From: Bacteroidota bacterium
Lineage (GTDB): Bacteria; Bacteroidota; Bacteroidia; Cytophagales; Cytophagaceae
Direction: 5' to 3'
Length of the DNA: 64,000 nucleotides
NCBI GenBank assembly: GCA_023391415.1
Contig: JAEWAY010000015.1
Span: 1 to 64,000, forward strand
Shown here: positions 51,952 to 61,091 of the stretch, in pieces
Numbering within the stretch: the stretch's first letter is position 1
How the letters are laid out: each line of letters begins with the position of its first letter
Made by a program: the position numbers and the translations under genes
Notes under the pieces: generated by a model
Told to the model about the DNA's origin: nothing
What the model saw: only the letters and a program-made list of their open reading frames with translations
Databases searched by the model: none

Positions 51952-52638
51952 TCAAGCCTTGTCGCTTTTGAATATGAATCCCATACCCGATTTGGTATGG
52001 ATGAGTTTTTGGTCAAAATCCCGGTCGATTTTTTTCCGAAGATAATTAATATACACGTCGATGAAATTGGTTCCCGTGTCAAAATGCGTCTGCCAGACTT
52101 TTTCCGCGATTTCAACCCTCGACAAGACCCGATCCGGATTTTGCATCATGTACTCCAATAGCTTAAACTCCTTTGGAGTCAGGTTGATGTCGCGTTCGCC
52201 CCGTTTCACAATCTTAGTATGCAAATTCATTTCAAGATTGGAAACACGCAGGATAAATCCCGCGCCGCCCGTCGTTTTATGCCTGCGTTTGAGCAATACC
52301 CGTACGCGGGCCAGCAACTCGCGCATTTCGAAGGGTTTGACGAGATAGTCGTCCGCTCCCGAATCGAATCCTTCCACTTTGTCGTCCGTCGCTCCGAGCG
52401 CCGTGAGCATGATAATGGGCGTATCGGGTTTGCGTTGCCGGATCTGTCTGCATATGTCGAGGCCATCCAGCTTAGGGAGAATAATGTCCGTAATGATAAG
52501 GTCGTAATCGTCCCGTAGCGCCAGTTTTCTACCCATAAGCCCGTCGTAGGCCACCATCGGGCTAAATCCATGCTCTTCCAGACCCCTTTGAATGAGTTGG
52601 GCTACGCGGTGATCGTCCTCTATGATTAATATGGTCAT
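51952..52638 (-). CDS. OmpR-family response regulator (CusR-like)
   Basis: A 228-aa regulator starting MTILIIEDDHRVAQL; the longer frame to 52713 would run through a terminator stem. The receiver holds the phospho-Asp in DLIITDIILPKLDG and Lys in YLVKPFEM. The winged-helix domain ends DVYINYLRKKIDRDF. It is expected to activate the efflux operon downstream. Confidence 0.92.
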   Translation of the reverse strand: MTILIIEDDHRVAQLIQRGLEEHGFSPMVAYDGLMGRKLALRDDYDLIITDIILPKLDGLDICRQIRQRKPDTPIIMLTALGATDDKVEGFDSGADDYLVKPFEMRELLARVRVLLKRRHKTTGGAGFILRVSNLEMNLHTKIVKRGERDINLTPKEFKLLEYMMQNPDRVLSRVEIAEKVWQTHFDTGTNFIDVYINYLRKKIDRDFDQKLIHTKSGMGFIFKSDKA

Positions 52639-52715
52639 TCCGAATTTATTTCTGAACCGTTCATGTGCAAATATCCTTCCGGGAAGCGGGAGGTTTCCGC
52701 GATTCCAAACCAATC

Positions 52716-52754
52716 AAAAAGCCCCTGTCCGATTGTTGCCGGACAGGGGCTTTG
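52716..52754 (-). terminator. Terminator between ssrA and the response regulator
   Basis: AGCCCCTGTCCG (52720-52731) pairs with CGGACAGGGGCT (52740-52751), with a loop of about 8 nt. On the minus strand TTTTTG follows. It ends ssrA transcription and protects the two-component operon from read-through. The reverse direction is also usable. Confidence 0.85.
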
Positions 52755-52787
52755 ATACGATGAAAGGAACGGGCCTTTCTTTTCTTG

Positions 52788-53148
52788 TGGAGCTGGTGGG
52801 AATCGAACCCACGTCCGGACAAGGAACCTGCGATGCCTTCTACATGCTTAGTCTTGCTTGGGTTGTCGGGATGTTCCTGGGTGCAAGCCGGACCTTAGAG
52901 CATCCTTAGTCATTTTATCTCATCTTCGCGCCATGACTTCACGAAAACCAGATCCGCGTGATGATGTCCAATTGTCAACCCGGCGGACCGGGGGGTCGAC
53001 TGAACACTAAGCCGTTAATTTAATTAAGCGGCTAGGGCGTAGTTTTCTTCGCCATTTATTAGATATGAACGTTTTATTTACGGGAAATACGAACAACTCC
53101 CGACATGCTTACATCCAACCTCTCATGCCGTCAATACCGGACAGCCCC
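52788..53148 (-). ncRNA. ssrA: Transfer-messenger RNA (tmRNA)
   Basis: A 361-nt tmRNA. The 5' end GGGGCTG (53148-53142) pairs with CAGCTCC (52795-52789), and the T-arm GTTCGATTCC is near the 3' end. CCA is not fully encoded, and an A discriminator is at 52788. The tag frame (53053-53024) encodes GEENYALAA and a stop, the usual Bacteroidetes form. It rescues stalled ribosomes and marks their products for degradation. Two TAnnTTTG-like boxes (53200-53207 and 53212-53219, minus) could be its promoter. Confidence 0.97.
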
Positions 53149-53365
53149 GTATGGGTTTTCCGCTATATAGCCACTGGCTGATACGATTGGCGTATATCTC
53201 AAAGCTATCAACAAAGATAGCGTTTAAACTGTTCAAATAAAACTTCCGCGCGGGGAATATGCTTCGTATCGTCAAAAAACACGCGGCTGGAAGAGAAGAG
53301 CCAGACCCTGAAAAAAAACGGTTAAATCCTGAACAGGAGCTACCATGGCGGGTTTATAGCATATT

Positions 53366-54379
53366 ATGCAACGCTATACTATGGTAAAACTGGATATGGT
53401 AACGGGAATGGTGAATCTCCTGCCTCAGGAGGAGAGAATAGAAACAATATTACTTGTCGTTTTCGGGATTGTCATTCTCGCCTTTCTGGTAGTCGATCTC
53501 GGAGTATTTCAGCGTCACGCCCATAAGGTAAGTACCAGGTCCGCGCTGTGGCAGTCTATATTCTGGGTGGTCGTCTCGCTGATTTTCGCGGTGCTGATCC
53601 TTATCTTTCTGGATAGGGAGATGGCGGGGACCTTTCTGCTCGCCTATATTACCGAAAAAGCCTTGTCCATCGATAATATTTTCGTCTGGCTGGTTCTCCT
53701 GAAATATTTTCGCATCAGTGACAAATTTCATCACAAAATACTTTTTTACGGAGTTATCGGAGCGATTTTTTTCAGAGCCGTTTTTATTACCGCCGGTTTC
53801 TACCTGATCGAAAAGTTTCACTGGATTCTGTACGTGTTCGGAGCGATACTTATTTATTCCGGAATAAAACTGCTGAGATCCCGGGGAGAAAGCTACGACC
53901 CGGAAAGTAGCTGGGTATACCGGATCTTGACAAAGTATTTTCGGTTTGTACCCAACCATGGTTCCAGCGATTTTTTTCATAAGGAAAACGGACGCTGGTA
54001 TATTACCACCATTTTTCTTACCCTGATCATGGTCGAAACGACCGACATTGTTTTCGCGGTCGACTCCATTCCCGCGGTTTTCGCGATCAGTCAGGACAAG
54101 TTTGTCGTGTATACCTCCAATATTTTCGCCATTCTCGGACTACGGGCCATGTTTTTTCTCGTGTCCGGAGTGATCGACAAGTTCAAATATCTGCAATATG
54201 GCCTTTCTCTGGTCCTGATCTTTATAGGTCTGAAGATGTTCGCGGAACTGTTTGATATCAAGGTGCCGGTCTGGCTGTCGTTGACCATGGTGCTCGGAGT
54301 CATTACGATTAGTATCGTGGCCTCGGTGGTGATCAAAAACGGGAGTGAAAACAAGCCTTCGTCCAGGGATGAAGTCTGA
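53366..54379 (+). CDS. TerC family integral membrane protein
   Basis: A 337-aa protein with seven to nine helices. The Asp signatures EKALSIDNIFVWL (about 103) and VETTDIVFAVDSIPA (about 220) are hallmarks of the TerC/Alx family. Such proteins handle Mn2+ or tellurite-related stress; Alx-type members export manganese. The start may be the second ATG. No partner genes are present, and a long hairpin follows. Confidence 0.9.
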   Translation: MQRYTMVKLDMVTGMVNLLPQEERIETILLVVFGIVILAFLVVDLGVFQRHAHKVSTRSALWQSIFWVVVSLIFAVLILIFLDREMAGTFLLAYITEKALSIDNIFVWLVLLKYFRISDKFHHKILFYGVIGAIFFRAVFITAGFYLIEKFHWILYVFGAILIYSGIKLLRSRGESYDPESSWVYRILTKYFRFVPNHGSSDFFHKENGRWYITTIFLTLIMVETTDIVFAVDSIPAVFAISQDKFVVYTSNIFAILGLRAMFFLVSGVIDKFKYLQYGLSLVLIFIGLKMFAELFDIKVPVWLSLTMVLGVITISIVASVVIKNGSENKPSSRDEV

Positions 54380-54386
54380 AACCTAT

Positions 54387-54438
54387 GTCGAAAGAGGAAG
54401 AATCATGATAAATTTCCCGTGATTTTTCCTCTTTCGAC
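54387..54438. terminator. Long hairpin after terC
   Basis: GTCGAAAGAGGAAGAATCA (54387-54405) and its complement (54420-54438) form a 19-bp stem with one mismatch. No T-run follows on either side, although the right arm itself contains T5. It probably limits transcription between terC and the next gene. Confidence 0.55.
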
Positions 54439-54539
54439 AGCCGCCCTGGAGCAATTTGTGTAAATTGGCGGAAAGTCCGCGTGATAAGGCGCTGATCAGG
54501 CCTGTTTCGCGGGAGTCTCAGGTATACCAGGGGTCGTTT

Positions 54540-55328
54540 GTGAGAAAATATCTCTTTTTGATAGCGTGTTTGAGTAGCTGGCACTGGCATGGCTACGCCC
54601 AGATTGTCAACGTCGAACGCTTTCGCCTTGATCTGGATACCGCCAATCTGTGGCTGGGCAACGCGGGACTCGGGCTCAATATCAAAAAGCAGCAGAACAA
54701 TATCTATACATACAACGGTAATCTCAACGCGGTGTTCCTTAGCCGGCGTCACGCTTTTATCTCCCTGAACTATTTCAGGCTGCTTCGCCAGGACAGAACC
54801 AATCTGCTGAAAGACGGCTACGCGCATGTACGGGTGAACCTGGCGCGCCAAAACCGCTTTTCCTATGAGGCCTTTCTGCAATATCAGATGGACGAGGGCA
54901 GGGGATTGTACCAGAGGGAAATACTCGGCGCGGCCACGCGGTTGCGGCTTTGGGCCGGCAAGCAAGGATATATGTCGGCCAATACGGGGTTTATGTATGA
55001 AAAAGAAAACTGGCATGGAGACGTTCTTCGTTTTGAAACCGACTCCGGAATGTCGGAAACAGTATTCATACGAAGTACCTCCAATGTGACCGCCCGAATA
55101 AGCCTGACCGAAGGCGTCAGCCTGTTTCTGGTGACCTACTATCAGGCCCGTCCGGATTATTTCTTTCGCCCGCGGCTTATATCCGATATCCAGATTCAGT
55201 TGCGGATCAACCGGTATCTCGCTTTCAACTCCCAGTTTGTCGCTACGCTGGACGCCATGCCTGTTGTGGCGGGCAATACCTTTGTATATACCTTCAGCAA
55301 TAGTTTGCTGGTCAGCTTTAATCCCTGA
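54540..55328 (+). CDS. DUF481-like outer-membrane protein
   Basis: A 262-aa protein from a GTG start at 54540 (VRKYLFLIACLSSWHWHGYAQ), which gives a clean signal peptide. The ATG at 54456 would put 28 uncharacteristic residues before it. The mature part is a beta-barrel with many aromatic strands (YNGNLNAVFLSRRHAFIS, GRGLYQREILGAATRLRL), matching DUF481-type salt-induced outer-membrane proteins. It follows the TerC gene by about 160 bp. Function unknown. Confidence 0.7.
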   Translation: MRKYLFLIACLSSWHWHGYAQIVNVERFRLDLDTANLWLGNAGLGLNIKKQQNNIYTYNGNLNAVFLSRRHAFISLNYFRLLRQDRTNLLKDGYAHVRVNLARQNRFSYEAFLQYQMDEGRGLYQREILGAATRLRLWAGKQGYMSANTGFMYEKENWHGDVLRFETDSGMSETVFIRSTSNVTARISLTEGVSLFLVTYYQARPDYFFRPRLISDIQIQLRINRYLAFNSQFVATLDAMPVVAGNTFVYTFSNSLLVSFNP

Positions 55329-55479
55329 GCCCGCCGCCGCCTTGCTCTATCCCCGACCGCCGGTTTTTAGAGGAAACGCGCGCGTAGCCAGGCTCGCAGA
55401 GGCAGGTCGTATAGCTTCATGAGCCCATATGCCAGCGCTACGGAAGCAATGGCTGTCTAGGCGCCGGTGATGAGCGGAA

Positions 55480-56265
55480 TCAGATGTCTTTTTTGAAATC
55501 GGAGGGGCTGCAATTGGTCAGTTTGTGAAATGAAGCGCTGAAAGAGGAGATATTCTGATAGCCTACGGCGTACGCGATTTCGCTTAGGGAGAGCTCCGTC
55601 TGCAACATCAGTTCAATGGCCTTTACCATTCTGAATAGTTTGACGTACTGCAAATACGACATATTGAGCGTTGACTGAAACAGCCGGGACAATGTCCGTT
55701 CGCTCAGGCCGAATTTCCGGCTTATATCCTTTAAAGAGTATCCTTCCGAATAACGCGTCTCGATGTGTCTTAGAATAGGCTGAATCCGTTCGTTTTCGGT
55801 AAAAGGCAGCGCGATGGGGATTTTTTTGGCGCTGATTTCCGGCAGTATGTTTTTTATGACGGTCAGGAATGAATACCTGCTATCGTCCGGGATAATATTG
55901 CCATCCCATGATTCCGAGTATTTGATCATTTGCGCCAGCAGTTCGTTGATCGGATATATGCCTATTTGGGAGTAGAACGAATGCTTGCCATCGTCGTGCG
56001 CGTAAAAGAACAGGGATCGGAGCACAGTGCCGGAGTGACCTATCTTTAGTACGTGCGACAGCCCGCTGGGTATCCAGAAGTAATGTCTCGCCGGGATTAC
56101 GTAGCGACGGTCTTTGAGGTGTACATACGCCAGGCCGCCTTCTACATAAGAGAGCTGTCCCTTGGTATGCGTATGATGGGGGATGAGTTTTTCCGAACGC
56201 TCATGCAGCACATAAACAGAAAACGGATCCTTATCAATTTCCGGTAAAGACGCTATTAAGCCCAT
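55480..56265 (-). CDS. AraC family regulator with cupin sensor
   Basis: A 261-aa regulator. The N-terminal cupin (about 20-110) has HTHTKGQLSYVEGGLAYV. The C-terminal two-HTH domain (about 160-258) has YSLKDISRKFGLSERTL and LSLSEIAYAVGYQNIS. It is divergent from the TolC-HlyD-MFS exporter, 256 bp away, and is its likely controller. The cupin His residues suggest a small ligand or metal. Confidence 0.88.
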   Translation of the reverse strand: MGLIASLPEIDKDPFSVYVLHERSEKLIPHHTHTKGQLSYVEGGLAYVHLKDRRYVIPARHYFWIPSGLSHVLKIGHSGTVLRSLFFYAHDDGKHSFYSQIGIYPINELLAQMIKYSESWDGNIIPDDSRYSFLTVIKNILPEISAKKIPIALPFTENERIQPILRHIETRYSEGYSLKDISRKFGLSERTLSRLFQSTLNMSYLQYVKLFRMVKAIELMLQTELSLSEIAYAVGYQNISSFSASFHKLTNCSPSDFKKDI

Positions 56266-56521
56266 GCTATTTTCCTCGAGATTTCCATGTAAATATAATT
56301 TGTAACAGGCGTTTTTTGTCGGAAAAGAAAAAATAATTATTCGGAAAAGAGCTAGCCGTCGCTCAGGCGACTATTGGTAAAGTCCAATTTTAAATAATGA
56401 GCTTCATATACTGTCGCGGTCGTATGACCATATGGCCGGAACAGATAAATCTTCGTCCGTTTCGCGTAAAGAGGAATTGGTAAAAGCGGATAATTTTGCC
56501 CTCCATAAATAGGTTAAATAA

Positions 56522-57865
56522 ATGTTTCGGGTTCCTCAAAAGGTGGTGTGGTGCTGCTTGTTCACTTTCAGGTTTACCTCGCTGTTTTCTCAGCATAGTC
56601 CAATATCGGGAGATACTTCTCCCCTGGCTTTGTCGATAAGTGAAATCTGGGAGAGAGCGGTCGAAAACAGCAAAAAAATCAAGCTCGCCGAGTTTGAAGC
56701 GGAAATTGGGAGGGATGAAGTAAGGGAAGCGCGGTTTGAGCGTCTTCCGGAATGGGAAATCAAAGGTTTTATCGAACACGCGACCAATCTGGCGGTATAC
56801 AACCATGGACTATTGAATAAGCCCGAGCAACATGAAGTCGTTCATACGCTCTACAAGCTGGGTACGGACCTGTATCTGACGCTCTACAATGGCAATAAGA
56901 TCAACCTGACGATTGACAAGAAAAAAATCCAGCGCGAAATTCTTGATGAACAAAGAAAATTTACCTCTTCCGAGATAAAGCTGCGCGCTTCCTTTTACTA
57001 TCTCGATTTGCAGCGAAGCTTGATATACAAGGAGCTGCTGACGCGGGATATTCTGAATCAGGAAAAACAATTGGAGGAAATACGTCATTTGCTGCGTAAC
57101 GGAGTAGTCCTGAAAAGCGATGAACTGAGGGTCGAACTGAAACTATCCAATCAAAAACTACTGCTGGTCCAGATTGAAAACGATATCGCCATCGCCAATC
57201 AGAAGCTGAATATCATATTGGGACTGGCTGACGATAAGCCGGTCGTTCCTGTCGAAAAAATCGATCCGGAGGCGATTCCCCCTCGGGCGTATGAGGAGTA
57301 TCTGGAAGAAGCGTTTCATAACTCTTTTGAATACCATATATCGGAAAAGAAAACGGCCCTCAAAACGCTGGAGCTCCGGTACACGAAAGCCAATGTAAGC
57401 CCCAGAGTGGGACTTTACGGCGACTTTTTCATATCCAATCCGCAGATATTTCTTTTCCCATACTCTCCGAGCAACTATACGCTGGGAGTCGTCGGCGTGA
57501 AGGCGAGTTTTCCGGTCTCGGCATTGTATATGAACGCGCCGAAAATGAAGATCGCCACCCTGGAGCTGAAGAAAGAGGAAATGGAGCACCATGATATCGA
57601 AGACAAGATCAGGCAGCAGGTGTACGAGACGTATGTACGCTTCCATGAAGCGCTGACCCGCGTCGACGTGGCCAGGGTCAATATCGCCCACGCCGACGAA
57701 AGCGCCAGGATTATAAAAAACAACTATGTAAACCAGACGGCTTTGATCACAGATTTGCTGGACGCGGACATACAGGTTCTGCAGACACGGTTTGAGTTCG
57801 CTTCCGCCCGGATTGAAGCCCAGTTTCGATATTATCAATTGCAAAACGTATTAGGGAATCTTTGA
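56522..57865 (+). CDS. TolC family outer-membrane factor
   Basis: A 447-aa outer-membrane channel with a signal peptide (CCLFTFRFTSLFSQ) and two OEP repeats with long helices (AVENSKKIKLAEFEAEIGRDE; DIEDKIRQQVYETYVRFHEAL). It is the first gene of the exporter operon; the next ORF starts 1 bp after its stop. A TAATTTTG at 56491-56498 could be the -7 box, giving a very short leader. It would open the outer membrane for the EmrAB-type pair that follows. Confidence 0.9.
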   Translation: MFRVPQKVVWCCLFTFRFTSLFSQHSPISGDTSPLALSISEIWERAVENSKKIKLAEFEAEIGRDEVREARFERLPEWEIKGFIEHATNLAVYNHGLLNKPEQHEVVHTLYKLGTDLYLTLYNGNKINLTIDKKKIQREILDEQRKFTSSEIKLRASFYYLDLQRSLIYKELLTRDILNQEKQLEEIRHLLRNGVVLKSDELRVELKLSNQKLLLVQIENDIAIANQKLNIILGLADDKPVVPVEKIDPEAIPPRAYEEYLEEAFHNSFEYHISEKKTALKTLELRYTKANVSPRVGLYGDFFISNPQIFLFPYSPSNYTLGVVGVKASFPVSALYMNAPKMKIATLELKKEEMEHHDIEDKIRQQVYETYVRFHEALTRVDVARVNIAHADESARIIKNNYVNQTALITDLLDADIQVLQTRFEFASARIEAQFRYYQLQNVLGNL

Positions 57866-57866
57866 G

Positions 57867-58931
57867 ATGAAAACCGCTTCCAAACGTCATTATACCGACA
57901 AGGTCATTACCGCCATTACTACCTGGATCGCCGCTTGCACCGGTGTCGTTTTGCTTATTTGGGGCCTCGCGACCTTGTGGGATATTTACAAAAACGAAAA
58001 AACGAACGACGCGCAGGTACAGGAATATGTCAATCCTGTCATATCGAGAGCCGGAGGGTTTATTGTCGAAGTGAAATTCGATGAAAACGAACCGGTCAGG
58101 AAAGGCGATACCCTCTTGTTGATAGACGACCGGGAGTATGTGATACAGGAGGCTCAGACGGAAGCCGCTCTCATGAACGCCAACGCCCAGTTGAAAGTCT
58201 GGGAAGTAAAGATTACCACACTCAACCGGAGGGCCCAGGCAAATAAGTCGCTGGTATCGTCCGCGGGGGCTATCCTGTGGAAACAGGGACTGGAACAGGA
58301 ACGATATAGAAAACTTCTTCAGGAAGAGTCGGCGACGAAACAACAGTTGGAAGCTGTAGAAGCCGCCTACTCCGTCGCGGAGGCCGAGTATCAGTCGGCC
58401 CATGATATCTATATGGCCTCTTTGTCGGAAATAGAAGACGCCAAAGCGCATATCGCCGTGATCAAAGCGGAAATACGCCGTCTGGAAGCCTTGCTCGACC
58501 GCCACAGGCTGGATGTTTCCTATACGGTGATTACCGCTTCGTACGATGGGGTAATGGGAAGAAGGACGATTGAAAAAGGGCAGATGATCGACGTGGGAGA
58601 GGTGCTCGGCTATATCGTCAATAAGGAGACGGACAAATGGGTTGTCGCGAATTATAAAGAAACTCAGATCGCGTCGATGAATATTGGCGATACCGCCGAA
58701 TTTACGGCCGACGCTTATCCCGATAAGGTATTTAAAGGAGTCATTATTTCCTTGTCGCCGGCGACAGGTTCCAGTTTTTCGCTGTTGCCTCCGGACAATT
58801 CGACCGGCAACTATGTAAAAATTGTGCAGCGGGTTCCGGTCCGGATCAGGGTAATAGGGGAAAAAGAGGAAGTGGATTTGCTGAGGGTCGGCATGAACGT
58901 CAATGTATCCATCGCTAAAGATCAGGGCTAA
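57867..58931 (+). CDS. HlyD family adaptor (EmrA-like)
   Basis: A 354-aa membrane fusion protein with an N-terminal anchor (about 15-35) and lipoyl halves at about 45-95 (FIVEVKFDENEPVRKGDTLLLID) and 205-245. A long helical hairpin lies between (LQEESATKQQLEAVEAAYSV), and the barrel domain covers about 245-345. It pairs with the MFS pump 2 bp downstream, in the EmrA role. Confidence 0.9.
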   Translation: MKTASKRHYTDKVITAITTWIAACTGVVLLIWGLATLWDIYKNEKTNDAQVQEYVNPVISRAGGFIVEVKFDENEPVRKGDTLLLIDDREYVIQEAQTEAALMNANAQLKVWEVKITTLNRRAQANKSLVSSAGAILWKQGLEQERYRKLLQEESATKQQLEAVEAAYSVAEAEYQSAHDIYMASLSEIEDAKAHIAVIKAEIRRLEALLDRHRLDVSYTVITASYDGVMGRRTIEKGQMIDVGEVLGYIVNKETDKWVVANYKETQIASMNIGDTAEFTADAYPDKVFKGVIISLSPATGSSFSLLPPDNSTGNYVKIVQRVPVRIRVIGEKEEVDLLRVGMNVNVSIAKDQG

Positions 58932-58933
58932 AA

Positions 58934-60520
58934 ATGAGGATTCATCGGTTTTTGTTTAAAAAGTGGGTGCCGGACTGGCTGATAAAGTTTACTTTACTTA
59001 CCGTATTGCTGCCCAGCCTGGTTTTGTTTTTCCTGCCTCTTGCCAACATAAACGCCGCCGCCGGAAATACCGGCATTGAAACCTACGACGTGTACTTCTC
59101 GGTGGTCTTGTTTTACGCGGGATATACCAGTTTCTTTTCGCTGGAAAGGCGTTTCTTCAGCTTTCTGGCGGCCAAGGAGTATTTTATTGTCATCACCTTT
59201 ATCCAGATATTGAGTTCTTATATCTGCTTCGCGACCGAGGAGGTGGCTCTGCTTTTTATATGCAGGTTTATACAGGGGATGGCCTTTACCATGACGGTCA
59301 ATTTGTCGCTGACCATGATTTTTATGCAGCTCCGTACAGAGCAAGCCCGGACGATCGGGTATTCCATATTCTTCGGTATGCTGGTATCCATGATACCCTT
59401 CAACAACCTTGTTACCGCCGAAGTAGTCGACGCGTTTAATTTCAATGTTCTTTATAAGTGCGCGATGTTTTCTTACTTGCCCAGTCTGGGTCTGCTTTTG
59501 CTGATCATGAACGATGTGCGGCTTACTACCAAGTTTCCGCTGTATCAGTTAGACTGGGCGAGTTTTTTTTTCTACGCCGTCATACTTTGCCTCATCGGTT
59601 ATATCATGGTATATGGGCAGCAGTATTACTGGCTCGACGATCAGCGAATCTATTACAGTTGCGTCGCCATATCCGGCTGCGCGATCGTTTTTATCATCCG
59701 GCAGCTCAAGATGAAACGGCCCTATTTTTATCTGGAAGTATTTAAATATAGAAATTTCTGGGTTGGCGGATTACTTCTGCTGATCTTCTATATCTGCCGG
59801 TTCGCTTTCGGAGTAGCCACCAGACATTTTCAGTTTGTGCTCAAACTGGATCCTATACACATCGGATACATCACCTTGTGGAATATAGCCGGGATCGTAG
59901 CCGGAGTGGTACTCGCGTGCGCCTATACGCTGCGTTACAAGCCTATCCGGCTGTTGTGGATCTACGGCTTTCTGATTCTGCTTGTTTACCACGCCTGGAT
60001 GATATTTCTGTTTGTTCCTCAGGCCAATGAAAGCGCGTTTTACGTTCCTCTGTTTCTGCACGGACTGGGCGTAGGCCTGCTGATCGCTCCGACCACTATT
60101 TACGTCATCACGTCCGTGCCCGAAAAGCTGAGTTCGACGGCGGCGGGCATCTGTTTGTTTACCCGTTGTTTTGGTTTTTATCTGAGCATAGCGCTCATCA
60201 ACTATTTCGAACTGTTTGCCAACAGCAAGCATTACAATACCTTTCAGTTTTATGTGTCGAAAGAGAATTCCGTGTTTGGTCAGGTGTTTTCACGTTATCA
60301 GGAAGCGTTGTTGTCCCATGGCGCGAGTCCCTCCGTTACAGTCCGGGCAGGTACAAAATTGCTGGATGAAGCGCTGAGGACGCAGAGCCGGATTCGTTTC
60401 GCGGTCGATTATTATGAGATGATCTGCGTATTGCTGGTTTTTACCATCATTCTGGTTTCCTTGTTCCCTTATATCAATAAGACACTGGCCTCTCTGAGGA
60501 GAGGCTTGCCTCCGTTTTAA
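58934..60520 (+). CDS. MFS efflux transporter (DHA2/EmrB-like)
   Basis: A 528-aa pump with about 14 membrane segments, as in the DHA2 group. FIQGMAFTMTVNLSL sits where motif C-like sequence is expected, and GLGVGLLIAPTTIYVITSVP near residue 380 is the second conserved stretch. A nine-T run at about 59563-59571 remains in frame. With the preceding genes it makes a tripartite exporter for hydrophobic compounds; the substrate is unknown. Confidence 0.88.
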   Translation: MRIHRFLFKKWVPDWLIKFTLLTVLLPSLVLFFLPLANINAAAGNTGIETYDVYFSVVLFYAGYTSFFSLERRFFSFLAAKEYFIVITFIQILSSYICFATEEVALLFICRFIQGMAFTMTVNLSLTMIFMQLRTEQARTIGYSIFFGMLVSMIPFNNLVTAEVVDAFNFNVLYKCAMFSYLPSLGLLLLIMNDVRLTTKFPLYQLDWASFFFYAVILCLIGYIMVYGQQYYWLDDQRIYYSCVAISGCAIVFIIRQLKMKRPYFYLEVFKYRNFWVGGLLLLIFYICRFAFGVATRHFQFVLKLDPIHIGYITLWNIAGIVAGVVLACAYTLRYKPIRLLWIYGFLILLVYHAWMIFLFVPQANESAFYVPLFLHGLGVGLLIAPTTIYVITSVPEKLSSTAAGICLFTRCFGFYLSIALINYFELFANSKHYNTFQFYVSKENSVFGQVFSRYQEALLSHGASPSVTVRAGTKLLDEALRTQSRIRFAVDYYEMICVLLVFTIILVSLFPYINKTLASLRRGLPPF

Positions 60521-60563
60521 ATTGGCCGGGCAGGCTGGCCGGCGCGCGTTAATTTATTTTAAG

Positions 60564-60980
60564 ATGAAAACTATACAAAAGATTCTTCTGATAGCGGGAT
60601 GCCTGACGATTCTGACCGGTTGTAAAAAGGATCGTTATATCTTTACCATGAAATCGGTCAGGCTGGTACATTACCACAAAAAACACGACCTGGCGGAAAA
60701 TTTGTTTATTAAGGTCGTAAATACGGATGATGAAACGGTACTCGCCACTACCGGCAATTATCCGAGCGATCTTACCTTGCCGGCTACGTTTGGCGTACAT
60801 CCGAGCCTGAAGCTCCACCTGTACAAGAAAGACAACATCGCTCTGCAGTTGTGGGGAGAGGCTTCGGGGATGATAGCCGTCGCCACGATCAGGATGAAGG
60901 AATATAAAATAATATTTCCCATCGATATGGAAGTGGAAGGCGAATCGGCGACTTTTTCCGTGATGGGGTCCTGGGAGTGA
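60564..60980 (+). CDS. Small lipoprotein
   Basis: A 138-aa lipoprotein from MKTIQKILLIAGC; the lipobox is LTILTGC (Cys about 20). The frame is open to 60522, but the signal begins here. The mature part is predicted beta-rich with no family recognised. It is 43 bp after the MFS gene and may belong to the same operon. Confidence 0.65.
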   Translation: MKTIQKILLIAGCLTILTGCKKDRYIFTMKSVRLVHYHKKHDLAENLFIKVVNTDDETVLATTGNYPSDLTLPATFGVHPSLKLHLYKKDNIALQLWGEASGMIAVATIRMKEYKIIFPIDMEVEGESATFSVMGSWE

Positions 60981-61039
60981 GGTGTTTTTACGAGTTTCCG
61001 GATAGCGCGGATGAAAGCGCTCGCCAAAGACTTAAAATT

Positions 61040-61077
61040 ATACGACAAGCGACGTCATAGGACGTCGCTTGTCGTAT
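61040..61077. terminator. Perfect 17-bp inverted repeat between convergent genes
   Basis: ATACGACAAGCGACGTC (61040-61056) and its complement (61061-61077), with a 4-nt loop. It sits between the small lipoprotein and the T9SS gene. Minus-strand AATTTTAAG follows, a weak T-run. It probably serves as a bidirectional terminator. Confidence 0.7.
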
Positions 61078-61091
61078 AGTAGGAGATACTT

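Noticed and set aside
52788..52830. tRNA-like T-arm and acceptor sequence
   Set aside because: It first looks like a tRNA, but pairing with GGGGCTG 350 nt away and the tag frame show it is the 3' part of tmRNA.
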